DNA of 64,000 bases. It comes from JAXLRU01 sp046330935 (lineage in GTDB: Bacteria; Actinomycetota; Actinomycetes; Actinomycetales; Kineosporiaceae). Below, piece by piece: positions 41,149-49,187 of this stretch. A program made the translations under genes and the position numbers. The stretch is taken from contig JAXLRU010000012.1 of assembly GCA_046330935.1 (NCBI GenBank), positions 10,529-74,528 on the forward strand. The letters are read 5' to 3'. Below the pieces are notes generated by a model, which was not told the origin of the DNA, did not search any database, and saw only the letters and a program-made list of their open reading frames with translations. How positions within the stretch are numbered: the stretch's first letter is position 1; each line of letters opens with the position of its first letter.

Positions 41149-43857
41149 TCAGCGGCTGTCGGAGACCTTGCCAGCCCGCGCGAGCACCACGGCCCGAGCC
41201 GACTCCAGCCGCGCCACCGGCACCCGGAAGGGGCTGCAGGAGACGTAGTCCAGGCCCACCGACTCGAAGAACTGGATCGAGTCGGGGTCGCCGCCGTGCT
41301 CGCCGCAGACACCCAGCGTGAGGTCGGGGCGCTGCTTGCGACCCTCCTCGGCGGCGATCTGGACGAGGCGGCCGACGCCCTTGACGTCGATCGTCTCGAA
41401 CGGGCTGACCTTGATGATCCCGTTCTCCAGGTACGTGGGGAAGAACGCCGCCTCGACGTCGTCGCGGCTGAAGCCCCACGTGGTCTGGGTCAGGTCGTTC
41501 GTGCCGAAGGAGAAGAACTCGGCGTCGTCGGCGATCCGCCAGGCGGTGAGGGCGGCGCGCGGCAGCTCGATCATGGTGCCGATCGGGATGGACAGCTCGA
41601 CGCCCGAGGACGCCGTCACCTCCTCGATGATCTTCACCGCGGCGACCCGGATGATGTGCAGCTCGTGCAGGGTCGCCACGAGCGGCACCATGATCTCGGG
41701 CTTGGGCGTGATGCCCTCCTTCTGCAGGGTCACGCACGCCTCGGCGACGGCACGCACCTGCAGGAGGAACAGCTCGGGGACGAGGACGCCGAGCCGGACC
41801 CCGCGGGTGCCGAGCATCGGGTTCATCTCGTGCATCCGCGAGACGTCCTTGAGCAGGGCCTCGTCGTCCGCGTCGGGGTGCCCCTCCGCCTTCGCCACGG
41901 CCACCTTCACCGACAGCGACGTGTGGTCGGGGAGGAACTCGTGCAGCGGCGGGTCGAGCAGGCGGATGACGACCGGCAGGCCGTCCATCGCCCGCAGGAT
42001 GCCCACGAAGTCGTCGCGCTGCAGCGGGAGGAGCTCCTCCAGCGCCTCGGCGCGCGTCTCGGGGGTGCGGCCCAGGATGACCCGCTCCACGATCTGGCGG
42101 CGCGAGCCGAGGAACATGTGCTCGGTCCGGCACAGGCCGATGCCCTGCGCGCCGAACATCCGCGACCGGACGGCGTCCTCGGGGGTGTCCGCGTTGGCCC
42201 GGACGCCGAGGCGGCGGACGGCGTCCGCGTGCTTCATGATCCGGTCGACGGCGACGAGCAGCTCGCGCTCGTCCTCGTTGGACACCTCGACGTCGTTGCC
42301 CTGCAGCACCTCGGCGACGGCGGAGGGGACCACCGGCACGGCGCCGAGGAAGACCTCGCCGGTCGTGCCGTCGATGCTGATCAGGTCGCCCTCGACGAAG
42401 GCGCCGCCCGAGGTGGTCGTGGCGGAACGCTTCTCGCCGTCGACCTCCAGCGTCTCGACGCCGACGACGCAGGTGCGGCCCATGCCGCGGGCGACGACGG
42501 CGGCGTGGGACGTCTTGCCGCCGCGGCTGGTGAGGATGCCCTGGGCGGCGATCATGCCGCCGAGGTCGTCGGGGTTGGTCTCGCGGCGCACGAGGATGAC
42601 GGCCTCGCCGCGCGCGGCCCACTCGACCGCGGTGTCGGAGTCGAAGACGGCCTTGCCGACGGCTGCGCCGGGGGAGGCGGCCATGCCCTTGGCGATCTTG
42701 TTCCGCTCGGCCTTCGCGTCGAACTGGGGGAACATGAGGTTGGCCAGCTGGTGCCCGTTGATGCGGGTGAGCGCGGTGTCGAGGTCGATGACGCCCTCGT
42801 CGACGAGCTGGGCGGCGATCCGGAAGGCGGCGGCCGCGGTCCGCTTGCCGACGCGGGTCTGCAGCATCCACAGCTTGCCGCGCTCGACCGTGAACTCGAT
42901 GTCGCACAGGTCGGCGTAGTGGTGCTCCAGCGTGTCCATGATCCGCACGAGGTCCTCGTACGGCTGGGGGACGAGCTCGCGCATCTGGTCGAGGGAGAGC
43001 GTGTTGCGGATGCCGGCGACGACGTCCTCGCCCTGCGCCTTCTCCAGGTAGTCCCCGTAGACGCCGCGGCGGCCGGAGGCGGGGTCGCGGGTGAAGGCGA
43101 CGCCGGTGCCGGAGTTCTCGCCGAGGTTGCCGAAGACCATGGCCATGACGTTCACGGCGGTGCCCAGGTCGTCGGCGATCTTCTCGCGGCGGCGGTAGAG
43201 CCGGGCGCGGTCGGTGTTCCAGGAGTTGAAGACGGCGCGGACGGCCATCGCGAGCTGCTCGCGCGGGTCCTGGGGGAACTCGATGCCGATCTCGTCCCGG
43301 ACGACGCCCTTGAACGTGTCGACCAGCTTCTCCAGGTCGGTGGCGTCGAGGCTGAGGTCGCTCGTCGAGCCCTTGGCGCGCTTGGCGTCCTCGAGGTGGT
43401 GCTCGAACTTCTCGGGGTCGACGCCGAGGACGGTGCGCCCGAACATCTGCACCAGGCGGCGGTAGGAGTCCCACGCGAAGCGCTGGTCGCCGGAGTGGGC
43501 GGCCAGGCCCAGCACGGAGGAGTCGTTGAGGCCGATGTTGAGGACGGTCTCCATCATCCCGGGCATCGAGAACTTGGCGCCCGAGCGGACCGACAGCAGC
43601 AGCGGGTCGTCGGCCTGGCCCAGCTTGCGGCCGGCCTCGGCCTCGATGCGCTGCAGGTGCTCCTCGATCTCGGCCGCGAGCGTGGCGGGCTCGGCGCCCT
43701 CACGCAGGAACGCGCGGCACGCGTCCGTCGTCACCGTGAACCCGTGGGGCACGGGAAGCCCCAGCTTGGTCATCTCCGCGAGGTTCGCTCCCTTGCCGCC
43801 CAGAAGGTCGGACTGAGATCGATCGCCCTCAGCGAAGTCGTAGACGTAGCGGTTCAT
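41149..43857 (-). CDS. ppdK: Pyruvate, phosphate dikinase
   Basis: The 902-residue enzyme interconverts pyruvate, ATP and phosphate with phosphoenolpyruvate, AMP and pyrophosphate. The N-terminal nucleotide-grasp part has L-L-G-G-K-G-A-N-L-A-E-M and F-S-M-P-G-M-M-E-T. The swivelling phosphohistidine domain has L-T-S-R-G-G-K-T-S-H-A-A-V-V-A. The C-terminal barrel has G-L-C-R-T-E-H-M-F and the catalytic cysteine in G-V-C-G-E-H-G-G-D. Length matches the family. ATG 43857 begins M-N-R-Y-V-Y-D-F, with GGGGAGG upstream. It stands alone, and its transcript probably ends at the long hairpin beyond its stop. Confidence 0.95.
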   Translation of the reverse strand: MNRYVYDFAEGDRSQSDLLGGKGANLAEMTKLGLPVPHGFTVTTDACRAFLREGAEPATLAAEIEEHLQRIEAEAGRKLGQADDPLLLSVRSGAKFSMPGMMETVLNIGLNDSSVLGLAAHSGDQRFAWDSYRRLVQMFGRTVLGVDPEKFEHHLEDAKRAKGSTSDLSLDATDLEKLVDTFKGVVRDEIGIEFPQDPREQLAMAVRAVFNSWNTDRARLYRRREKIADDLGTAVNVMAMVFGNLGENSGTGVAFTRDPASGRRGVYGDYLEKAQGEDVVAGIRNTLSLDQMRELVPQPYEDLVRIMDTLEHHYADLCDIEFTVERGKLWMLQTRVGKRTAAAAFRIAAQLVDEGVIDLDTALTRINGHQLANLMFPQFDAKAERNKIAKGMAASPGAAVGKAVFDSDTAVEWAARGEAVILVRRETNPDDLGGMIAAQGILTSRGGKTSHAAVVARGMGRTCVVGVETLEVDGEKRSATTTSGGAFVEGDLISIDGTTGEVFLGAVPVVPSAVAEVLQGNDVEVSNEDERELLVAVDRIMKHADAVRRLGVRANADTPEDAVRSRMFGAQGIGLCRTEHMFLGSRRQIVERVILGRTPETRAEALEELLPLQRDDFVGILRAMDGLPVVIRLLDPPLHEFLPDHTSLSVKVAVAKAEGHPDADDEALLKDVSRMHEMNPMLGTRGVRLGVLVPELFLLQVRAVAEACVTLQKEGITPKPEIMVPLVATLHELHIIRVAAVKIIEEVTASSGVELSIPIGTMIELPRAALTAWRIADDAEFFSFGTNDLTQTTWGFSRDDVEAAFFPTYLENGIIKVSPFETIDVKGVGRLVQIAAEEGRKQRPDLTLGVCGEHGGDPDSIQFFESVGLDYVSCSPFRVPVARLESARAVVLARAGKVSDSR

Positions 43858-44149
43858 CAAGAGCCAGCCTCCCCGGTGCCCGCAGGGCCCGTCGCCGTCG
43901 TCGGTTTCCTCGTTCAGGCTGCCCCTGGTGCACGGCCCCCTCCGGGGACCAAGGTCGGGCCCGCGGCGCTGGTCACGGCCCGGATGGTGACGGTTCCCAC
44001 TCCGCCCGGACTTGCGTCCCGGGTGGGCGACGGACGCCCGTCGCGGGATTCGCGTCCCGCAGCACGGACGACGACGGACGATCGAGGACGACGACGGACG
44101 ACGGCGCGGTCCGCGCGCGCGGCGACGGTCTTGCTGCTGCGATGGGGGG
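43858..44149. other. Divergent intergenic region with a small tandem repeat
   Basis: This 292-bp stretch separates ppdK from a plus-strand GNAT gene. It holds a GACGACGACGGACGA repeat array (about 44065-44105) and no supported gene. The repeat could be slippage-prone; regulatory sites for ppdK were not identified. Confidence 0.4.
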
Positions 44150-44473
44150 ATGAGCGACGCCGAGGACCCGACCCCGCCCGACACCGCCCCGCAGATCGAG
44201 GTGCGCGACGCGCCGGAGGCCTCGCGGTACGAGCTGTACCGCGACGGCGCGTTGGCGGGCCGCGCGGACTACGAGCTCGCCCCGGGGGTGATCGTGTTCA
44301 CCCACACCGTCGTCGACCCGGCCTTCGAGGGGCAGGGGCTCGCCTCCGCCCTGGTGCGCGCGGCCCTGGACGACGTGCGGCGGCGCGGCAGGGGAGCGGT
44401 CGTCCCGCAGTGCTCCTTCGTGCGCGGCTACCTCGACCGCCACCCCGCCGAGGCCGACGTCGTCGAGCGCTGA
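44150..44473 (+). CDS. Small GNAT-like acetyltransferase (YjdJ type)
   Basis: The 107-residue protein matches the short GNAT subgroup (Gcn5-related YjdJ/GATC-type): R-Y-E-L-Y-R-D-G, G-R-A-D-Y-E, F-T-H-T-V-V-D-P-A-F-E-G-Q-G-L-A-S-A-L-V and V-P-Q-C-S-F-V-R-G-Y-L-D-R-H-P. The C-P/x-C-S-x-V and Y-L-x-x-H-P pattern is characteristic of this group. ATG 44150 follows GGGGGG. It converges with the NhaA-DsbA gene with 3 bp between the stops. Confidence 0.87.
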   Translation: MSDAEDPTPPDTAPQIEVRDAPEASRYELYRDGALAGRADYELAPGVIVFTHTVVDPAFEGQGLASALVRAALDDVRRRGRGAVVPQCSFVRGYLDRHPAEADVVER

Positions 44474-44476
44474 GCC

Positions 44477-46375
44477 TCACGACGAGCGGGAGGCCTCCAG
44501 CGCGGCGGCCAGCGTCTCGGCGTCGTGGGGCCCGATGTGGCGGCGGCCCGCCACGAAGAAGGTGGGGGTGCCGCGGGCGCCGCTGGCCTGCGCGCTGTCG
44601 ACGTCGCGGCGCACCCGCGCGGCCAGGCGCGCGTCGTCGCCGAGGTCGCGGGCGAACCGTTCGACGTCCAGGCCGATCCTGGCCGCATAGCCGAGCAAGT
44701 CCTCCAGTTCCAGCTCGTCGTAGTGCTCGAAGAGCAGGTCGTGCATCTCCCAGAACCGCCCCTGGACGGCTGCGGCCTCGGCGGCCAGCGCCGCGCGCTC
44801 GGCGTGCGGGTGCACGTGGGTGAGGGGCAGGTGGCGCATCACGTAGCGCAGCTCGTCGCCGAACCGCTGCCGCAGCGCCGGCCCGAGGCCGGTGGCGCGC
44901 GCGCAGAACGGGCACTCGAAGTCGGCGTACTCGACGACGGTCAGCGGCGCGTCCACGGGCCCGCGGATGTGGTCGACGGCGGGGTCGACCGGCTCGGACA
45001 GGACGCGCGGCAGGTCGGCGTCGCGTTCCCCGCGCAGGCGCGCCGCGAGGAAGAACGCGAGCCACCCCAGCAGCGGGGCGAGGACGGCGGCGAGCAGGAC
45101 CCCCACGCGGGCCTCGTCGGCGATCACCTCGTCGGTGATCCCGAGGTCGATGATGAGCAGCGCCACCGTGAACCCGATGCCCGACAGGGCCGCGCCGCCC
45201 GCGACGTGGCCCCAGCCGACCCCCTGGGGGAGCCGACCCAGGCCGCCCTTGACGGCGCCGAGGGCGCCGAGGGTGATGCCGATCGTCTTGCCGAGCACGA
45301 GGCCGGCGACGACGCCCCAGGTCACGCGAGAGGTCAGGGCGTCGGTGAGCACCCCGCCGCGCAGATCCACCCCCGCGTTGGCGAGCGCGAACACCGGGAC
45401 GACGAGGTAGGCCGTCCAGGGGTGCAGGGAGACCTGCAGGCGCTCGTTGACGGAGATGATCCGCGCCAGCCCCCGCTGTGCGGTGCGGCCGACCTCGGGC
45501 ATGGGCGACTGACGGAAGGCGCGGACCAGCCCGGCGGTGCTCTCCACCTCGGCCCGGTCGGGGGTGAACGCGGGCACGAGCAGGCCCGCGAGCATGCCGG
45601 TGATCGCCGCGTGCACGCCCGACTGCACGGTCGCGAGCCAGACCAGCGCGATCAATGCGACGTACACCCCCGACCCGCGCGTGCGCAGCCGCCCGAGCAG
45701 CGCGACGGCGGCGAGGCCGAGCGCGGCCAGCAGCAGGGCGCGGGCGTCCACGCCGTGGGAGTAGGCGATCCCGATGACGCTGACGGCGACGATGTCGTCG
45801 ATCACCGTGAGGGTGAGCAGGAACAGGCGCAGCTGGTTGTTCACCGCGGGCCCGACGACCGCGAGCGCGCCCAGCAGGAACGCCGTGTCGGTGCCGATCA
45901 CCACACCCCAGGCGCCCGGCGCCCGGTCGCCGGAGACGGCCAGGTAGACCAGGGCGGGCACGAGCATGCCGACCACGCCCGCCACCAGCGGCACGAGCAT
46001 CGTGCGGGGGCGCCGCAGTTCGCCCACCGAGACTTCGCGGCGGACCTCCAGGCCGATGACGAAGAAGTAGACGACCATGAGGCCGTCGTTGACCCAGTGC
46101 TGCAGGCTCATGGCCAGCGACGCGTCGCCGATCCGCACCGAGGCGTCGGTGTGCCACAGGCTCACGTAGGAGTCCGACCACCCGCTGTTGGCCCAGACCA
46201 GGGCGACGATCGTCGCGAGCGTCAGCAGCGCCGCGCCGGCGGACTCGGTGTGCAGGAACTGCCGGACGGCGTCGGGCAGTCCCGCGCGCCACCTGCTGCC
46301 CCGGGTCGGGACCGGGGTGACGTCCCGGCACTCCTGGACGGCGTCGGCGGTGGTCTCGGCTCGCGCGGGGATCAC
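44477..46375 (-). CDS. nhaA: Na+/H+ antiporter NhaA fused to a DsbA-like thioredoxin domain
   Basis: Residues about 30-435 are an NhaA antiporter with the ion-binding D-D in T-V-I-D-D-I-V-A-V, T-D-T-A-F-L-L-G and the L-V-L-G-K-T-I-G-I helix. Residues about 455-630 form a DsbA-like thioredoxin domain with active site E-C-P-F-C-A-R and the cis-proline loop G-T-P-T-F-F-V-A-G. The fusion of 632 residues recurs in actinobacteria. The antiporter exports Na+ in exchange for H+. The thioredoxin domain's side of the membrane and partner are unknown. The start codon at 46375 reads M-I-P-A-R-A-E. Confidence 0.92.
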   Translation of the reverse strand: MIPARAETTADAVQECRDVTPVPTRGSRWRAGLPDAVRQFLHTESAGAALLTLATIVALVWANSGWSDSYVSLWHTDASVRIGDASLAMSLQHWVNDGLMVVYFFVIGLEVRREVSVGELRRPRTMLVPLVAGVVGMLVPALVYLAVSGDRAPGAWGVVIGTDTAFLLGALAVVGPAVNNQLRLFLLTLTVIDDIVAVSVIGIAYSHGVDARALLLAALGLAAVALLGRLRTRGSGVYVALIALVWLATVQSGVHAAITGMLAGLLVPAFTPDRAEVESTAGLVRAFRQSPMPEVGRTAQRGLARIISVNERLQVSLHPWTAYLVVPVFALANAGVDLRGGVLTDALTSRVTWGVVAGLVLGKTIGITLGALGAVKGGLGRLPQGVGWGHVAGGAALSGIGFTVALLIIDLGITDEVIADEARVGVLLAAVLAPLLGWLAFFLAARLRGERDADLPRVLSEPVDPAVDHIRGPVDAPLTVVEYADFECPFCARATGLGPALRQRFGDELRYVMRHLPLTHVHPHAERAALAAEAAAVQGRFWEMHDLLFEHYDELELEDLLGYAARIGLDVERFARDLGDDARLAARVRRDVDSAQASGARGTPTFFVAGRRHIGPHDAETLAAALEASRSS

Positions 46376-46501
46376 CGGGTCAGACTAGGTGGCGGCGTCC
46401 GGCCGTGCCCGGCGGCGGGGAGGGATCTTCGGCCGAAGCGGCCCCGCGGCGGAGGCCACCGACCTACCCTGCAGCTACACGACGAGGTGGGGGAGGCGAC
46501 G

Positions 46502-46681
46502 ATGGTCGAGTACGTGCCCGCGGGCTGGTACCGCGACGGCGCCAGGCTGCGCTGGTGGAACGGCACGGCGTGGACGGCGCACACCAAGGACGACGGGGAG
46601 CCGGGCCCGTGGGACGGCGTGAGCGCCGTGCCGCCGCCGCGACGGCGGCGGGTCAGGCTGCGGCTGCTGCGCAACGCCTGA
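46502..46681 (+). CDS. DUF2510 microprotein
   Basis: The 59-residue protein is little more than a DUF2510 motif (P-A-G-W-Y-R-D-G, L-R-W-W-N-G-T-A-W-T) followed by an Arg-rich tail. ATG 46502 follows GGGGAGG, and TACCCT at about 46465-46470 could be its -10 box. DUF2510 normally caps actinobacterial membrane proteins; here it stands alone. It is followed by a bidirectional terminator shared with tRNA-His. Confidence 0.78.
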   Translation: MVEYVPAGWYRDGARLRWWNGTAWTAHTKDDGEPGPWDGVSAVPPPRRRRVRLRLLRNA

Positions 46682-46698
46682 CAGGTGTTAGGACCCGG

Positions 46699-46740
46699 CA
46701 ACGACAACGGCCCCGCCCGGGGGCGAGGCCGTGGTCGTTG
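46699..46740. terminator. Bidirectional terminator
   Basis: CAACGAC, CGGCC and CGCCC pair with GGGCG, GGCCG and GTCGTTG. It sits between the convergent DUF2510 gene and tRNA-His. Confidence 0.65.
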
Positions 46741-46745
46741 CTGCG

Positions 46746-46822
46746 TGGGGTGAGTGACGGGACTCGAACCCGCGACCACCTGGACCACAACCAGGTGCTC
46801 TACCAGCTGAGCTACACCCACC
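46746..46822 (-). tRNA. tRNA-His (GUG)
   Basis: Minus-strand tRNA with the extra G-1 (46822) opposite C73, acceptor GTGGGTG/CACTCAC, anticodon loop TTGTGGT (GUG) and T-loop GGTTCGAGTCC. The CCA tail is encoded at 46746-46748. Confidence 0.95.
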
Positions 46823-46896
46823 ACGTCGTCGGGTACGGAGGATCGCCCCGGCCCGACGGCGAGTAAGAGTGTACAAGGCATTCGACGGGCTTCCGA

Positions 46897-46913
46897 CCGC
46901 CTTTCTCAGGCGG
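46897..46913 (-). terminator. Hairpin overlapping the orn stop codon
   Basis: On the minus strand CCGCCT-GAGAA-AGGCGG forms a stem-loop that includes the TGA of the oligoribonuclease gene. Confidence 0.45.
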
Positions 46914-47544
46914 GCGCGTCGGCGGGTCGCGAGACCTTGGCGGCCAGCTCGCGGGCCTCGTCCGTGCTCGGGCCCGGCTGGGGCACGAACAGGGCCGACC
47001 GGTAGTACTTCAGCTCGGCGATGCTCTCGGTGATGTCGGCCAGGGCGCGGTGGCCCCCGTGCTTCTGGGGCGAGGCGAAGTACACCCGCGGGTACCAGCG
47101 CCGGGCGAGCTCCTTGATCGAGGAGACGTCGATCATCCGGTAGTGCAGGTGACCCTCGAGGGCCGCCATGTCCCGGGCGAGGAAGCCGCGGTCGGTGGCC
47201 ACCGAGTTGCCCGCAAGCGGCGCTTTGCGGGGCTCGGGCACCCAGGCGCGGACGTAGTCGAGGACGGCCTGCTCGGCCTCGTCCATGCTCAGGCCGCCGT
47301 CGAGCTCGGCGAGGAGGCCGGACGTCGTGTGCATCTGGCGGACGACGTCGTTCATCTGGTCCAGCGCCGCCTGGGGCGGCTTGACGACGACGTCGATCCC
47401 CTCGCCGAGCACGGTCAGCTCGGAGTCGGTGACGAGCGCGGCGACCTCGATCAGCGCGTCGGCGCCGAGGTCGAGGCCGGTCATCTCGCAGTCGATCCAG
47501 ACGATGCGGTCCTGGGAACGTTCAGGTGCAGGCACATCCGTCAC
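46906..47544 (-). CDS. orn: Oligoribonuclease
   Basis: The 212-residue DEDDh exonuclease has I-V-W-I-D-C-E-M-T-G-L-D, A-P-L-A-G-N-S-V-A-T-D-R-G-F-L and H-R-A-L-A-D-I, the three Exo motifs of Orn. It degrades 2-5-nt RNAs, including pGpG, the linear product of c-di-GMP hydrolysis. That fits the c-di-GMP enzymes in this window. The longest start is GTG 47544. TACAGT lies 7 nt before a second GTG at 47535, so a leaderless start at residue 4 is possible. Confidence 0.94.
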   Translation of the reverse strand: MTDVPAPERSQDRIVWIDCEMTGLDLGADALIEVAALVTDSELTVLGEGIDVVVKPPQAALDQMNDVVRQMHTTSGLLAELDGGLSMDEAEQAVLDYVRAWVPEPRKAPLAGNSVATDRGFLARDMAALEGHLHYRMIDVSSIKELARRWYPRVYFASPQKHGGHRALADITESIAELKYYRSALFVPQPGPSTDEARELAAKVSRPADAPA

Positions 47545-47602
47545 TGTACGCGTCAGCCCCGGTCGGGCCGCCCGTGCGCGCCGCGTGTCCGGTCAGCCGT
47601 GG

Positions 47603-47878
47603 TCAGCCGTGGTCGGCCCCACCGGGCAGGCCTGACGGCGGCCGGTCGTGCAGGCGCGGGCCCGCCGCGTCGGGGTCGGGTTGGGCGGCCTGTCCGCGGG
47701 CGCGCCGGTCGACGACCCACAGGACCAGCGTGGCCACCAGCCCCAGTGCACCCAGGGCGGCCACCACCTGCCAGTCCCGCCCGCGCCACAGGAGCAGGAC
47801 GCAGGTGAGCGCCGTGGCGAAGAGGCCCCACCCCACGAGGGGCGTCGGAGGAGCCTGCGACGAGCGATGCCGACCCAC
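47603..47878 (-). CDS. Small two-helix membrane protein
   Basis: The 91-residue protein has two hydrophobic segments (about residues 13-26 and 31-48) with short cytoplasmic ends and a polar C-terminus (R-R-A-R-G-Q-A-A-Q-P). It looks like a generic actinobacterial membrane protein; I do not recognise the family. GTG 47878 has GGGAGG 6 nt upstream; GTG 47884 is an alternative. It is divergent from the PrsW-like gene. Confidence 0.62.
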   Translation of the reverse strand: MGRHRSSQAPPTPLVGWGLFATALTCVLLLWRGRDWQVVAALGALGLVATLVLWVVDRRARGQAAQPDPDAAGPRLHDRPPSGLPGGADHG

Positions 47879-47980
47879 CGCCACCTCCCACCCCCCACCG
47901 GACTTCTCGCTCAACGTATCGGAAAAGGCACGGTGCGTGAGGGAGTTTCGCATCGACGGAACCGCGGCCGCCGGACTCGT

Positions 47981-47986
47981 TACTCT
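47981..47986 (+). promoter_or_regulatory. -10 box of the PrsW-like gene (leaderless)
   Basis: TACTCT ends 6 nt before GTG 47993, with no ribosome-binding site between. Confidence 0.55.
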
Positions 47987-47992
47987 CGCGCG

Positions 47993-49114
47993 GTGACCTC
48001 CTCGCCCCGCGACCCCGTGCGGCGTCCCGCGCTCGCGGGCCGGGTGGCGACGTGGCTCGTGGCGGTGGGGATCGTGGTGGGGTTGACCGCCGCCGTGCTC
48101 GTCGCCCTGGCCACGATCTCGGCGGTCACCGGCACCGCGGGCCTGATCACGGGGGTGGTCCTCGCCGCCGTCCCGGTCCTGCCCGTCGCCGCGATCCTCG
48201 TCTGGCTCGACCGGTACGAGGCCGAACCCGCGCCCCTGCTGGTGTTCGCCTTCGCCTGGGGCGCCGGCGCCGCCGCACTGTTCGCGCTCGTGGTCAACAC
48301 GGCGAGCATGTCGGCCCTGCGGGCCGCGGGGGGCGACGTCACCCTCGCCGCCGTGGGGGTGGCGCCCCTGGTGGAGGAGACGTCGAAGGCGCTCGCCGTC
48401 GTCGGCATCCTGCTGCTGCGCCGCCGGGAGTTCGACGGCGTCGTCGACGGCATCGTCTACGCGGGGCTCGCCGGGCTCGGGTTCGCCTTCACCGAGAACG
48501 TGCTCTACCTCGGGCGCACGCTGGCCGAGTCCGGCACGTCGGGGCTCGCGTTCGTGTTCATCCTGCGCTGCGTCGTCTCCCCCTTCGCCCACCCCCTGTT
48601 CACCGCCGCCAGCGGGATCGGGCTGGGCCTGGCCGCGCGTACCCGCCACCCGGCCGCCCGCCCCTGGCTCGTGCTGGGTGGCTGGGCCGTGGCCGTGGCA
48701 CTGCACTCGGCGTGGAACCTCTCGGCGAGCACGCTGCGCGGCTTCCTCACCGTCTACGTGCTGGTGCAGCTGCCCGTCCTCGCGGGGTTCGCCGCCCTGG
48801 CGGTGCTCGCCCGCCGCCGCGAGGGCCGGGTGATCGCCCGGCACCTGGCCGTCTACGTCGAGACCGGGTGGGTCTCCCCGGCGGAGGTGCACATGCTCGC
48901 CTCGCTGGCCGCGCGACGGCACGCCCGCACCTGGGCCTCGGCGCGCGGGGGGCGCGCGGGGAGGGCGGCGATGCGCCGCTTCCAGGACCTCGGCAGCAAC
49001 CTCGCCTTCCTCCGGGAGCGGGTCGTGCGCGGCACCGCGGGGCCCGACGCGGCGGCCGAGGAACGGCGGATGCTCACCGAGCTCGCGCAGGCGCGCGCGC
49101 AGCTGGTCCGCTAG
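47993..49114 (+). CDS. PrsW-like intramembrane metalloprotease
   Basis: The 373-residue polytopic protein carries the PrsW motifs P-L-V-E-E-T-S-K-A, F-A-F-T-E-N-V-L-Y, the histidine in S-P-F-A-H-P-L-F-T and A-L-H-S-A-W-N. PrsW in Bacillus cleaves an anti-sigma factor; actinobacterial homologues are mostly uncharacterised. There is a soluble C-terminal region of about 100 residues. GTG 47993 is supported by the leaderless promoter. No sigma/anti-sigma pair is nearby. Confidence 0.9.
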   Translation: MTSSPRDPVRRPALAGRVATWLVAVGIVVGLTAAVLVALATISAVTGTAGLITGVVLAAVPVLPVAAILVWLDRYEAEPAPLLVFAFAWGAGAAALFALVVNTASMSALRAAGGDVTLAAVGVAPLVEETSKALAVVGILLLRRREFDGVVDGIVYAGLAGLGFAFTENVLYLGRTLAESGTSGLAFVFILRCVVSPFAHPLFTAASGIGLGLAARTRHPAARPWLVLGGWAVAVALHSAWNLSASTLRGFLTVYVLVQLPVLAGFAALAVLARRREGRVIARHLAVYVETGWVSPAEVHMLASLAARRHARTWASARGGRAGRAAMRRFQDLGSNLAFLRERVVRGTAGPDAAAEERRMLTELAQARAQLVR

Positions 49115-49187
49115 CGCCCCTCGCAGGCGCTGCGGGGGCCTGATGCGAGACTGGCGCCCGCCCCGACCCCGAGCGCGAGGACCAGCC

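Noticed and set aside
44065..44105. GACGACGACGGACGA array as a possible CRISPR or VNTR
   Set aside because: Units are short and contiguous without spacers; simple slippage-type repeat.
41125..44823. A 1232-codon plus-strand open frame opposite ppdK
   Set aside because: Antisense shadow of a very GC-rich gene; no recognisable domains, and codon-position G/C fits the ppdK frame.
44477..46375. NhaA-DsbA fusion as a frameshift or assembly artefact
   Set aside because: The frame is continuous through the linker and the same fusion is known in other actinobacteria.
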